The notes below the pieces were generated by a model. The model was not told where the DNA came from, searched no databases, and saw only the letters and a program-made list of their open reading frames with translations. A DNA stretch of 64,000 bases from Streptomyces sp. MH60 (lineage in GTDB: Bacteria; Actinomycetota; Actinomycetes; Streptomycetales; Streptomycetaceae): NCBI RefSeq assembly GCF_002939385.1, contig NZ_MULI01000039.1, forward strand, positions 1 through 64,000, read 5' to 3'. The stretch's first letter is position 1. Each line of letters begins with the position of its first letter. The position numbers and the translations under genes were made by a program. This document shows, in pieces, positions 34,463 to 43,060 of the stretch.

Positions 34463-35301
34463 CTGACACCGGCACCGCCACGGTCCCCGGCACCGGACCC
34501 GCCGGGGGCTTCCCCTACCGGCTGGTCGCGACCGACCTCGACGGCACGCTGCTGCGCGGCGACGACACGATCTCGCAGCGCACCCGTGACGCGCTCGCCG
34601 CGGCCACCGCGGCGGGCGCCGCCCACATCGTGGTCACCGGGCGGGCGGTGCCGTGGACCCGGCACATCCTGGACGACCTCGGCTACGACGGGCTGGCCGT
34701 CTGCGGTCAGGGCGCGCAGGTCTACCACGCCGGGGAGCACCGGCTGCTGACCTCCGTCACCCTGGACCGGCAGCTGGCCGGGGTGGCACTGGCCAAGATC
34801 GAGGCGGAGACCGGCCCGCTGTATCTGGCGGCGAGCCGGGACGGCCTGGAGGGCGACGTGTTGGTCGGCCCGGGTTACGCGGTCGGGGGCGACCTGCCGG
34901 CCGTGCCGTTCACCGACGCCTCGGATCTGTGGTCGGCGCCGCTGAACAAGATCTACATCCAGCATCCGACCCTGTCCGACGACGAGCTGGCCGAGGCCGC
35001 CCGACGTGCGGCGGGCGGCTTCGTCACGGTCGTCATGGCCGGCGCGGGCGTCGTCGAGCTGCTGCCGCTGGGGCTGTCCAAGGCCACGGGTCTGTCGCTG
35101 GCGGCCCGCCGGCTCGGTCTGAAGGCGGCGGACACGATCGCCTTCGGCGACATGCCCAACGACATCCCGATGTTCGGCTGGGCCGCCCGGGGCGTGGCGA
35201 TGGCCAACGCCCACGAGGAGCTGAAGGCGGTGGCCGACGAGGTGACGTCCTCCAACGACGAGGACGGCATCGCGGTGGTACTGGAGCGGCTGGCCGCCTG
35301 A
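34459..35301 (+). CDS. HAD-superfamily hydrolase (Cof/YidA type), coupled to serS
   Basis: A 280-residue Cof-type phosphatase: motif I VATDLDGTLL (nucleophile Asp), motif II VVTGRAVPW, a C2-type cap (~95-200) and motif IV AFGDMPNDIPMF. It starts with GTG overlapping the serS stop by 4 bases, so both are translated from one mRNA. Substrates of this subfamily are typically sugar or nucleotide phosphates; none is predicted here. A paralogue lies at 44053. Confidence 0.88.
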   Translation: MTDTGTATVPGTGPAGGFPYRLVATDLDGTLLRGDDTISQRTRDALAAATAAGAAHIVVTGRAVPWTRHILDDLGYDGLAVCGQGAQVYHAGEHRLLTSVTLDRQLAGVALAKIEAETGPLYLAASRDGLEGDVLVGPGYAVGGDLPAVPFTDASDLWSAPLNKIYIQHPTLSDDELAEAARRAAGGFVTVVMAGAGVVELLPLGLSKATGLSLAARRLGLKAADTIAFGDMPNDIPMFGWAARGVAMANAHEELKAVADEVTSSNDEDGIAVVLERLAA

Positions 35302-35519
35302 TGCCGGACCGGAGCTATCCGGCGTAGCTCCCGCGGCGCACGGTCCGGACGGCGTCGGCGTCCCCGTCGGTCGGCCCACGCGGGGCATCCCGCGTGCTCG
35401 AAGCGGCCTTCCGTTGCGCCGTCGCCGTCCGGCCTCGTGCATCCCCCACAGTGCCGTCACGGGAAGCCGGACGCCACCGATTAAAAGGGGACGTAGGTCG
35501 CGTTACCGACGGGCCGCGG

Positions 35520-36239
35520 TCACTCCTCCCCGGCGAGCGTCAGCGACCGCAGCTTCTGGCCGGCGTACCAGGTGGCGAGCACGGTCACCGCGGCGAGCAG
35601 CACCGTCGCGGTCGGCAGGCCGACGTCGGAGGTCACCAGGTTCCCGTCGGCGACCTTCTGGGCCACCGCCAGCGACCACTGCTGGACGCTGAGCGTGCGG
35701 GCGCCCGGCACCAGGGAGCCGAACAGCGCCTCCCAGACCAGGGCGTAGACGAGCCCGAAGACCACCGCGTGCCGGGACACCGTGCCCAACAGCAGGAACA
35801 GCGCGGCGTAGGCGATGGAGGCGACCAGCGCGGCGATCGTGTAGGCGACGGCGATCTGCTGGCCGTTGCCGTTGAGGAGCAGACCGGCGAGCAGCGTGGG
35901 CACGGCGGAGAAGACCATCGTCACGGCTATGGCGACGATGAGCTTGGTGAAGATGATCGTCGGCCGCTTGATCGGCTTGGACAGCAGGTACACCACCGAG
36001 CCGTCGTCGATCTCGGGGCCGATGGCACCGGTGCCGGCGATGACGCCGATGATCGGCACCATGGTGGCGAGGGCGAACCCGCCCAGCACGTCCGCGGTGG
36101 TCTGGTCGTCGGCTCCGGCGAGCGCGCGCACCGCGACGGCGATGACGAGCAGCAGCAGGGGGAGCGCGCCCAGGATGAGTGCCCGGCGGCGGCCGAGCAG
36201 GGCCCGGTAGGTGAGCCGGGCCACTGTGGGGTCGTACAT
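35520..36239 (-). CDS. ABC transporter permease
   Basis: A 239-residue ABC-2-type membrane subunit with six predicted TM helices (RRALILGALPLLLLVIAVAV onward) and the charged segment PEIDDGSVVYLLSKPIKR typical of the family. It is the last gene of a four-gene operon, 11 bp after the second ATPase gene, and should pair with that ATPase to form an exporter. The substrate is unknown. Confidence 0.86.
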   Translation of the reverse strand: MYDPTVARLTYRALLGRRRALILGALPLLLLVIAVAVRALAGADDQTTADVLGGFALATMVPIIGVIAGTGAIGPEIDDGSVVYLLSKPIKRPTIIFTKLIVAIAVTMVFSAVPTLLAGLLLNGNGQQIAVAYTIAALVASIAYAALFLLLGTVSRHAVVFGLVYALVWEALFGSLVPGARTLSVQQWSLAVAQKVADGNLVTSDVGLPTATVLLAAVTVLATWYAGQKLRSLTLAGEE

Positions 36240-36250
36240 TCTTCGGCCTC

Positions 36251-37162
36251 CTACGCCGCGACGAGATACGAGAAGACGGACTCGAGGGACTCGTCGGACG
36301 GCGAGACCGTGAGCAGCCGGATGCCGTGGTCGCGGGCGACCCTCGGCAGCAGGGCCGTGAACCGGCCGAAGTCGACGGCCTGGATGCGCAGGGCGCCCTC
36401 GGCGAGGTCGACCTCGATGCCGGACGTCGACGGATCGGCGATCAGCGCCGCCGCGAGGGCCCGGTCGTCGCTGGAACGCACCAGGTAGCGGTGGGGCCGG
36501 TCGGTCATCAGGCGGCGGATCTTGCGGAAGTCGCCGCTGGCCGCGTGGCGTCCGGCGACGATCACCTCGATGTGCCAGGCGAGCTGTTCGACCTCTTCGA
36601 GGATGTGCGAGGAGAACAGCACGGTGCGGCCCTCGTCGCCCATGCGCCGCAGCAGGTCCATCAGCTGCATGCGCTGGCGGGGGTCCATGCCGTTGAACGG
36701 CTCGTCGAGCAGGAGCAGCGACGGCTGGTGGACGAGGGCGGAAGCCATCTTCACGCGCTGGCGCATACCCTTGGAGTACGTGGCGATCTTGCGGTCCTGG
36801 GCGTAGGCCATCTCCACGGTGGCGAGGGCCTCGTCGGCCGCCTTGGCGCCCAGGCCGTGCAGTTCGGCGTTGGCGAGGACGAACTCGCGGCCGGTGAGGA
36901 AGTCGTACATCGCCTCCCGCTCGGGGACGATGCCGATGTGCCGGTAGATGTCCTCGTTGCGCCAGACCGGCTGGCCGTCGAGGGTGACGCTGCCGGTGGA
37001 GGGGGCGAGAAAGCCGCCCATCATGTTGATGAGGGTGGACTTTCCCGCGCCGTTCGGGCCGAGCAGGCCGGTGACGCCGGGGCCGATCGTCATGGTGATG
37101 TCGTTGACGGCGACCACGTTGCCGAACCAGCGGGAGACGTGGTCGATGTTCAGCGTGGTCAC
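36251..37162 (-). CDS. ABC transporter ATP-binding protein
   Basis: A 303-residue ATPase: Walker A GLLGPNGAGKST, Q-loop IVPEREA, signature YSKGMRQRV (degenerate LSGGQ, as usual in ABC-2 exporters), Walker B LLLLDEPFNGMD and switch SSHILEEVE. A C-terminal ~80-residue extension follows. The GTG at 37162 overlaps the end of the upstream permease gene by four bases and follows aaggtggg. It partners with the permease at 35520. Confidence 0.9.
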   Translation of the reverse strand: MTTLNIDHVSRWFGNVVAVNDITMTIGPGVTGLLGPNGAGKSTLINMMGGFLAPSTGSVTLDGQPVWRNEDIYRHIGIVPEREAMYDFLTGREFVLANAELHGLGAKAADEALATVEMAYAQDRKIATYSKGMRQRVKMASALVHQPSLLLLDEPFNGMDPRQRMQLMDLLRRMGDEGRTVLFSSHILEEVEQLAWHIEVIVAGRHAASGDFRKIRRLMTDRPHRYLVRSSDDRALAAALIADPSTSGIEVDLAEGALRIQAVDFGRFTALLPRVARDHGIRLLTVSPSDESLESVFSYLVAA

Positions 37163-38067
37163 AGTCCCACCTTCTTGTAGCGGCGCATCAGCAGGCCGTA
37201 GGCGCCGGCGATCAGGCCGAGGGTGACGAGGAGGTAGACGGCGCCCTCCCCGTTGCCCGGGCCGACCCCGCCCGGGAAGGCCGAGGTGGCGCCCAGGAAG
37301 GCCGATGACACCCCGTCGATCAAGGTGATCGGCGAGAACAGGCCGATCCATACGACGGCCCCGGAGCTGCTCTGGACGTCCGCGATGGCCTGGAGCGTGG
37401 AGACCGCGCCGTAGGTGATGGTCAGGACGGCGATGACGGCGGCGATGCCGAAGCCGCGGCGCGGGGTGACCGAGGCCACGACCAGGCCGAGACCGGCGAA
37501 GAGCAGTGAGAGCAGGGCCACGGAGACCAGTCCCTGGGCGAACCCCTTGGTCTGGTCCGCGAAGTCGAGTTTGGCGAGCAGTGCGCCCACGTAGAGCACC
37601 AGCAGCGGTGCGGCGGTGAGGATGAACAGGGCGGAGGCCAGCGACGCGTACTTGGCGCGGACGTAGTCGGCGGTCTCGATCGGCCGGGAGAAGTACAGCG
37701 GCACCGTCTTGAAACGCAGGTCGCGCGAGACGGACTGGGGGGCCTGGGACGCGACGTAGAGGCTGATGACGGCTTGCAGGACGATCGCGTAGCGCGTGTA
37801 GTCCACGGGCAGGTCGTTGGCCTTGGTGGCGACGGCGACCGCGACCATGATGGCCGCCGGGAGGCACATCACCACGAACAGCAGCATCGGCAGCACCTTG
37901 GACTTGGCCGAGCGACCGAGGCCGTAGGCGCCGCGCAGGGACTGCGAGTACAGCGAGCGGCGGGCGTAGGCGCGGCCGAGGCGGGGGCCGTCGTAGCTGC
38001 GGTAGCCGATGTTGTGGATGCGGGTCTGATCACCCGGGACCGTGGCTGTGGGCTGTTCAGCTGCCAT
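37159..38067 (-). CDS. ABC transporter permease
   Basis: A 302-residue ABC-2 permease with six TM helices. The long N-terminal cytoplasmic part (IHNIGYRSYDGPRLGRAYAR) matches a family often found with Gly/Phe-type ABC-2 exporters. The motif SVSRDLRFKTVPLYFSRPIE precedes TM2. It is translated between two ATPase genes with overlaps at both ends (11 bases with the upstream gene, 4 with the downstream one), a tightly coupled operon. Confidence 0.87.
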   Translation of the reverse strand: MAAEQPTATVPGDQTRIHNIGYRSYDGPRLGRAYARRSLYSQSLRGAYGLGRSAKSKVLPMLLFVVMCLPAAIMVAVAVATKANDLPVDYTRYAIVLQAVISLYVASQAPQSVSRDLRFKTVPLYFSRPIETADYVRAKYASLASALFILTAAPLLVLYVGALLAKLDFADQTKGFAQGLVSVALLSLLFAGLGLVVASVTPRRGFGIAAVIAVLTITYGAVSTLQAIADVQSSSGAVVWIGLFSPITLIDGVSSAFLGATSAFPGGVGPGNGEGAVYLLVTLGLIAGAYGLLMRRYKKVGL

Positions 38068-39025
38068 GGCCGACCGCCTCCTTCCGTTCTGCGTCGCTGT
38101 CGGTGAAGACCTCCGAGATGTGGTGCCGGCGCTGCTCCATGCGGACCAGGCCGAGGCCGAGGTCGGCTATGACGTCGCGGACCAGGTCGTAGGTCTCCTC
38201 GCCCGCCGAGGTGAGCAGCAGGACGTGGCCGGCGCCGGGCAGGCCGCTGCCGTCCTGGACGGTGACCCCGCGCGCGTCGAGCGCGTCGCGCACCGCGCGG
38301 GTGCCGTCGGGGTGTTCGTCGGTGTCGGTGACCTCGATCGCGAGGGTCGTGGTGGTCTGGGTGAAGTCCGTGGTGGAGCTGGAACGCAGCAGCTTGCCGC
38401 CGTCCACGACGACGACGTGGTCGCAGGTGCGCTCCAGCTCGCCCAGCAGGTGCGAGGTGACCAGGACGGAGATGCCGAAGTCGGTGTGGATGCGCCGGAT
38501 GAGGCCGAGCATCTCGTCGCGGCCGACCGGGTCCAGGCCGTTGGTCGGCTCGTCGAGAAAGACCAGCTGGGGGTCGTGGACGAGGGCCTGCGCGAGCTTC
38601 ACGCGCTGCTTCATGCCCGTCGAGTAGCCGCCGATGGGGCGGTAGCGCTCCTCGTACAGGCCGACGTGGCGCAGGGTGTCGGCCGTGCGCTCGCGGGCGG
38701 CGGTGGGCGGCAGGCCGGACATGCGTGCCATGTGGACGACGAACTCGGTGGCCGAGACGTCGGGTGGCAGGCAGTCGTGCTCCGGCATGTAGCCGACCCG
38801 CTCGCGGATGTCGGCGCCCTTGGTGGCGACATCGAGTCCGAGCACTTCGGCCCGGCCCTCGGTGGCGGGAGACAGACCCAGCAGGATCTTGATCAGGGTG
38901 GATTTGCCGGCGCCGTTGGCACCGACGAGTCCGGTCACACCGGGTCCGACGTCCACGGAGAGCCGGTCGAGCGCGGTCACCCGGGGGAACCGCTTGCTCA
39001 GGCTTTCGGTCGCGATCACAGTCAC
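38057..39025 (-). CDS. ABC transporter ATP-binding protein
   Basis: A 322-residue ATPase, the first gene of the two-transporter operon. Walker A is GLVGANGAGKST, signature YSTGMKQRV, Walker B LVFLDEPTNGLD and switch TSHLLGELE. I chose the GTG at 39025 (VTVIATESLSKRF); the GTG at 39019 is equally possible and neither has a clear ribosome-binding site, so the transcript may be leaderless. The frame is open up to 39319, but that part lies in the divergent promoter region. Confidence 0.88.
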   Translation of the reverse strand: MTVIATESLSKRFPRVTALDRLSVDVGPGVTGLVGANGAGKSTLIKILLGLSPATEGRAEVLGLDVATKGADIRERVGYMPEHDCLPPDVSATEFVVHMARMSGLPPTAARERTADTLRHVGLYEERYRPIGGYSTGMKQRVKLAQALVHDPQLVFLDEPTNGLDPVGRDEMLGLIRRIHTDFGISVLVTSHLLGELERTCDHVVVVDGGKLLRSSSTTDFTQTTTTLAIEVTDTDEHPDGTRAVRDALDARGVTVQDGSGLPGAGHVLLLTSAGEETYDLVRDVIADLGLGLVRMEQRRHHISEVFTDSDAERKEAVGHGS

Positions 39026-39284
39026 GTCAATGACAGTAGTGACGCCCGCCACTGCCGTCGTCAGACCGCAGAGCCGTCTTGGCGTCAGACTCGAGTAGTA
39101 CGGGCCCGTAGGGGATGCCGTACCTGAGAGCCACGGCCGGACCCTTCGGGGCCGCACGGGCCGCGTGACGGCCACCCTATTGACGATGGGTCTAACAACT
39201 GGGAGATTCGGCGGCGTCACGTTACGGGCGAGTAGCACGGTCGGCGCGGACCGCGCCGGGACGGCGGAACGGGGGTGGCACGGC

Positions 39285-40130
39285 ATGGGTGGCACGACGA
39301 CGGCGGCCGGACTCCGCACGGAGCTGCGGGGATTCCGGGAGGTGCAGCGTCTCGCCTACGCGTGCGCCGAGGCCGTGGCCGCCCGGCTGGAGCCGGGCGT
39401 GACCGAGCGGGACGCCGCCCGCATGCAGCGCGAGTGGCTGCGGGCGCGGGGCGTGCGGGACTGGTTCCACCTGCCCTTCGCCTGGTTCGGCGACCGCACG
39501 GCGTTCACGGGCTTCCGCATCCCGCTGCAGTTCTTCCCCACGGGCCGCCGGCTGGAGCCCGGGATGCCGTTCATCCTGGACATGGCCCCGGTGCACCGCG
39601 GTTTCACCGCAGACATCGGCTACTCCGGAGCGCTCGGCCCCCATCCGGTGCAGCACCGGCTGGCGGCCGACCTGGCCGCCCACCGCGAGCTGATCCTGCG
39701 CGAGGTGCGCGAACGCAGGCCGCTGCGGGAGATCTACGAGGACGTGGACCGGCTCATGGTCCGCCAGGGCTATGCCAACCGGCACCGCGCCTATCCCTTC
39801 GGCGTCATCGCCCACAAGGTGGACCGGGTGCGGGAACGGCGGCTGTCCCCGCGCCTGTTCGGCTTCGGCACCCAGTCGCTCAAGGGCTTGGCGGGCGACG
39901 CGCTGCACGGCCACCGCGAGGGCTGGTCGCCGCTGTGGTCGCCGTACCGCTTCTCCGACCACCCGCCCCACGCGGGGCTGTGGGCGGTCGAACCCCACCT
40001 CGGTTTCCGGGGTACGGGCGCGAAGTTCGAGGAGATCCTGGTCGTGACCGACTCCGCGGATCCCGAGGAGAGCGCCTTCTGGCTGGACGACGATCTGCCG
40101 CACGTGCGGCGCTGGGCGGAGGAGACATGA
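39285..40130 (+). CDS. M24-family metallopeptidase-like protein
   Basis: A 281-residue protein with the pita-bread fold: FILDMAPVHRGFTADIGYS gives the Asp-x10-Asp metal pair, FGVIAHKV a His, LWAVEPHLGF a Glu and KFEEILVVTD the last Glu. The usual GHG context of the His is changed, so substrate preference may differ from aminopeptidase P. The start ATG at 39285 follows ggggtggc. Its stop overlaps the next gene's ATG (ATGA), so it is co-translated with the hydrolase-SDR fusion; a joint catabolic role is inference. Confidence 0.82.
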   Translation: MGGTTTAAGLRTELRGFREVQRLAYACAEAVAARLEPGVTERDAARMQREWLRARGVRDWFHLPFAWFGDRTAFTGFRIPLQFFPTGRRLEPGMPFILDMAPVHRGFTADIGYSGALGPHPVQHRLAADLAAHRELILREVRERRPLREIYEDVDRLMVRQGYANRHRAYPFGVIAHKVDRVRERRLSPRLFGFGTQSLKGLAGDALHGHREGWSPLWSPYRFSDHPPHAGLWAVEPHLGFRGTGAKFEEILVVTDSADPEESAFWLDDDLPHVRRWAEET

Positions 40131-41884
40131 CGGTGCTGGACGGGGCGCGGGAGCGCCGGGTGCGCACGGGCGGGGTCGAGCTGTGCGTGGCCGAGCTGGG
40201 CGATCCGCACCAGCCCACGGTCGTCCTGGTGCACGGCTACCCGGACAGCAAGGAGGTCTGGTCCGAGGTCGCCGCCCGCCTGGCCGACACCTTCCACGTG
40301 GTCCTCTACGACGTCCGCGGCCACGGCCGGTCCACCGCGCCGAGCCCACTGCGGGGCGGGTTCACCCTGGAGAAGCTGACGGACGACTTCCTGGCCGTGG
40401 CCGACGCGGTCAGCCCGGACCGCCCGGTGCACCTGGTGGGCCACGACTGGGGCTCGGTGCAGTCCTGGGAGTTCGTCACGGTCAAGCGCACCGAGGGCCG
40501 CATCGCCTCCTTCACCTCGATGTCCGGGCCTTCCCTGGATCACTTCGGGCACTGGATCGACAAGCGCCTCAAGCGGCCCACCCCGCGCCGGGTCGGACAG
40601 CTCCTCGGCCAGGGCGCCAAGTCCTGGTACGTCTATCTGCTGCACACCCCCGTGCTCCCGGAGCTGGCCTGGCGCGGCCCCCTCGGCAAGCGCTGGCCGG
40701 GCATCCTGGAGCGCGTCGAGAAGGTGCCCGGCGGTGGCTACCCGACCGCCTCCCTTCCGTCGGACGCGGCGCACGGGGCGTGGCTGTACCGGGACAACGT
40801 GCGGCCCCGGCTGCGCAGGCCGCGCGAGGACGCCTACGCGCACGTGCCCGTGCAGCTCATCACGCCCCTGGGCGACGCGTTCCTGTCGGAGCGGCTCTAC
40901 GACGACCTGGAGCTGTGGGCGCCGCGGCTCACCCGGCGCACGCTCCCCGCGAAGCACTGGGTGCCGCGCACCCGGCCGGACCGGCTGGCGGACTGGATCA
41001 CGGAGTTCGTCACCGCCACCGAGGACGGCCGTTCCGGGACCGGGGCGAACGGCAAGCACGCCGACCGCTTCGGCGGGCAGCTGGTGCTGGTCACCGGTGC
41101 GGGCAACGGCATCGGGCGGGCGACGGCGTTCGCCTTCGCCGAGGCCGGCGCGCGCGTGGTGGCCGTCGACCGGGACGCCGAGGCCGCCGCCCGGACCGCG
41201 GAGCTGTCCCGGCTGATCGGTGCGCCGGCCGCCTGGGCGGAAACCGTCGACGTCTCCGACGAGCAGGCCATGGAGAAGCTGGCGGCCAGGGTCGCCGCCG
41301 AGTACGGGGTGGTGGACGTGCTCGTGAACAACGCCGGGATCGGCCTGTCGGGCTCCTTCTTCGACACCACGCCGGAGGACTGGAAAAAGGTTCTCGACGT
41401 CAACCTCTGGGGCGTGATCCACGGCTGCCGTCTGTTCGGCCGGCAGATGGCCGAGCGCGGGCAGGGCGGTCACATCGTCAACACCGCGTCGGCGGCGGCC
41501 TTCCAGCCCTCCAGGGCGCTGCCCGCCTACGGCACCTCCAAGGCGGCCGTGCTGATGCTGAGCGAGTGCCTGCGCGCCGAGCTGGCCGATCAGGGGATCG
41601 GTGTCACGGCGATCTGCCCCGGCCTGGTCAACACCAACATCACCGCCACCGCGCGCTTCGCGGGCGTGGACGCCGCGGAGGAGAAGCGCCGGCAGCAGCG
41701 CACCGCCCGGCTGTACGGGGCGCGCAACTACCCGCCGGAGAAGGTGGCGGACGCCGTCCTGGAGGCGGTCGTGCACAACAGGGCGGTGGTGCCGGTGACG
41801 CCGGAGGCGCGCGGCGCTCATCTCATGTCCCGCTTCGCGCCACGGGTGCTGCGGCGCCTCGCCCGGGTGAAGCCGCCCCTGTAG
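40127..41884 (+). CDS. Alpha/beta-hydrolase and short-chain dehydrogenase fusion
   Basis: A 585-residue two-domain protein. Residues ~1-295 form an epoxide-hydrolase-like alpha/beta hydrolase: oxyanion HGYPDSKEVW, RGHGRS, nucleophile elbow VGHDWGSVQ (Asp nucleophile) and a late His in AKHWVP. Residues ~315-585 form a classical SDR: TGAGNGIGRA (NAD(P) binding), NNAG, catalytic Ser in NTASAAA and YGTSKA (YxxxK). Such fusions occur in actinobacteria and may hydrolyse and then oxidise the same compound; the substrate is unknown. The ATG overlaps the upstream peptidase stop. Confidence 0.88.
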   Translation: MTVLDGARERRVRTGGVELCVAELGDPHQPTVVLVHGYPDSKEVWSEVAARLADTFHVVLYDVRGHGRSTAPSPLRGGFTLEKLTDDFLAVADAVSPDRPVHLVGHDWGSVQSWEFVTVKRTEGRIASFTSMSGPSLDHFGHWIDKRLKRPTPRRVGQLLGQGAKSWYVYLLHTPVLPELAWRGPLGKRWPGILERVEKVPGGGYPTASLPSDAAHGAWLYRDNVRPRLRRPREDAYAHVPVQLITPLGDAFLSERLYDDLELWAPRLTRRTLPAKHWVPRTRPDRLADWITEFVTATEDGRSGTGANGKHADRFGGQLVLVTGAGNGIGRATAFAFAEAGARVVAVDRDAEAAARTAELSRLIGAPAAWAETVDVSDEQAMEKLAARVAAEYGVVDVLVNNAGIGLSGSFFDTTPEDWKKVLDVNLWGVIHGCRLFGRQMAERGQGGHIVNTASAAAFQPSRALPAYGTSKAAVLMLSECLRAELADQGIGVTAICPGLVNTNITATARFAGVDAAEEKRRQQRTARLYGARNYPPEKVADAVLEAVVHNRAVVPVTPEARGAHLMSRFAPRVLRRLARVKPPL

Positions 41885-41909
41885 TTTCCACAGACATCCC
41901 CAACCAGCC

Positions 41910-41918
41910 TGTGGATAA
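41910..41918 (-). promoter_or_regulatory. DnaA box
   Basis: TTATCCACA on the minus strand, with near matches GTTTCCACA (41884-41892) and TGATCCACA (41930-41938). All are in the 110-bp space between the fusion gene and kptA. Confidence 0.45.
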
Positions 41919-41994
41919 CCGCACTTGACTGTGGATCAAACCTCGGTGGCTAAATGGTTCGCGTGACGCGTGTCTCACTAGGCAGGCTGGTGCC

Positions 41995-42543
41995 ATGCAA
42001 CAGGAACGCTCGGTGAAGGTGTCCAAGTATCTGTCGAAGCACCTGCGCCACCAGCCGGAGAGGATCGGGCTCACGCTCGACGAAGGCGGCTGGGTCGAGA
42101 TCGACACGCTGATCGCCGCGGCGGCCGCGCACGGCTTCCGCTTCACCCGCGAAGAGCTGGACCACGTGGTCGCCACCAACGACAAGCGGCGCTTCGCGGT
42201 CGAGGGCACCCGCATCCGGGCCAGCCAGGGCCACAGCATCGACGTGGATCTCCAACTGCCCTCGGCGACCCCGCCGCCGCACCTCTACCACGGGACCGTG
42301 GCCCGGCATCTGGAGGCCATTCGCGCCGAGGGCCTGCGCCCGATGAACCGGCACGCCGTGCACCTCTCGCCGGACCGCGAGACCGCGACCCGGGTCGGAG
42401 CCCGCCGTGGCCGGCCGGTCGTGCTCCCGGTGGATGCCGCCGCCATGCACCGCGCCGGTCACGTCTTCCACGTCAGCGCGAACGGGGTCTGGCTGACGCA
42501 GCACGTGCCGTCCCGCTACCTGCGCTTTCCCGCTCCGCACTGA
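41995..42543 (+). CDS. kptA: RNA 2'-phosphotransferase
   Basis: A 182-residue Tpt1/KptA protein. In eukaryotes the family removes a splice-junction 2'-phosphate from tRNA using NAD+. The N-terminal winged-helix lobe includes VSKYLSKHLRHQPERIGL (catalytic-set Arg/His in KHLRH), RRFAVEG and RASQGHS. The C-terminal ART-like lobe includes LYHGT, RHAVHLSPD and NGVWLTQHV. Bacteria have no such splicing, so the target here may be damaged RNA or ADP-ribosyl acceptors. It is preceded by a DnaA box. Confidence 0.92.
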   Translation: MQQERSVKVSKYLSKHLRHQPERIGLTLDEGGWVEIDTLIAAAAAHGFRFTREELDHVVATNDKRRFAVEGTRIRASQGHSIDVDLQLPSATPPPHLYHGTVARHLEAIRAEGLRPMNRHAVHLSPDRETATRVGARRGRPVVLPVDAAAMHRAGHVFHVSANGVWLTQHVPSRYLRFPAPH

Positions 42544-42549
42544 GCCCGC

Positions 42550-43008
42550 ATGATCGAGGGCATGGAGCACCTGCCGAGCGCCCAGTCAGCCGTCACCGCC
42601 CTCCGTGCCGTCGCCGAGGAGTACGCGCTGGAGATCGAGGTCACCGACGACATCGGCGCCGACCAGACCTCCCGCGGCATGGCCGCGGGCGTCGGGGTGA
42701 CCACCGACGCCGACGGCTCCCTCCCGCACGAGGCGTTCGTCGAGTTCGGCGGGGTTCCCCGGGTGAGCGTCCGGCTCTTCCACGAGGGCGATGCCCTGGT
42801 CACGGTCGAAAACGTGGAGTTTCCCGATGTCGAACGCGACGACGTGCCCGCGTTCCTGCGCTCCGTCTTCGGCGGCCTCGCCTACGTCCATGGGCGCCGT
42901 TTCCCGCCCGGATACCGTCTGATCGTGCCGCTGCCGGGCGACCGGGCACACAAGGAGCACGTGTCGATGCTCCTCCTCACGCCGTGGCTGAGCAGTCGCG
43001 TACGGTGA
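42550..43008 (+). CDS. Conserved hypothetical protein
   Basis: A 152-residue soluble protein (an ATG at 42562 would give 148). It is acidic, with an alpha/beta pattern (QSAVTALRAVAEEYALEIEV, VRLFHEGDALVTVENVEF, GYRLIVPLPGDRAHKEHVSM). No family recognised. It begins 7 bp after kptA and is likely in the same operon, which hints at an RNA- or NAD-related role. A parS site lies 11 bp after its stop. Confidence 0.7.
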   Translation: MIEGMEHLPSAQSAVTALRAVAEEYALEIEVTDDIGADQTSRGMAAGVGVTTDADGSLPHEAFVEFGGVPRVSVRLFHEGDALVTVENVEFPDVERDDVPAFLRSVFGGLAYVHGRRFPPGYRLIVPLPGDRAHKEHVSMLLLTPWLSSRVR

Positions 43009-43019
43009 CGCCGCACGCT

Positions 43020-43033
43020 GTTTCACGTGAAAC
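43020..43033. promoter_or_regulatory. parS site (perfect)
   Basis: GTTTCACGTGAAAC, the Streptomyces ParB binding site, in the 52-bp space before the LLM oxidoreductase gene. parS sites cluster around oriC and nucleate ParB complexes for chromosome segregation at sporulation. Confidence 0.85.
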
Positions 43034-43060
43034 CGACGACAGCCGCATAGGCTCGGGGAC

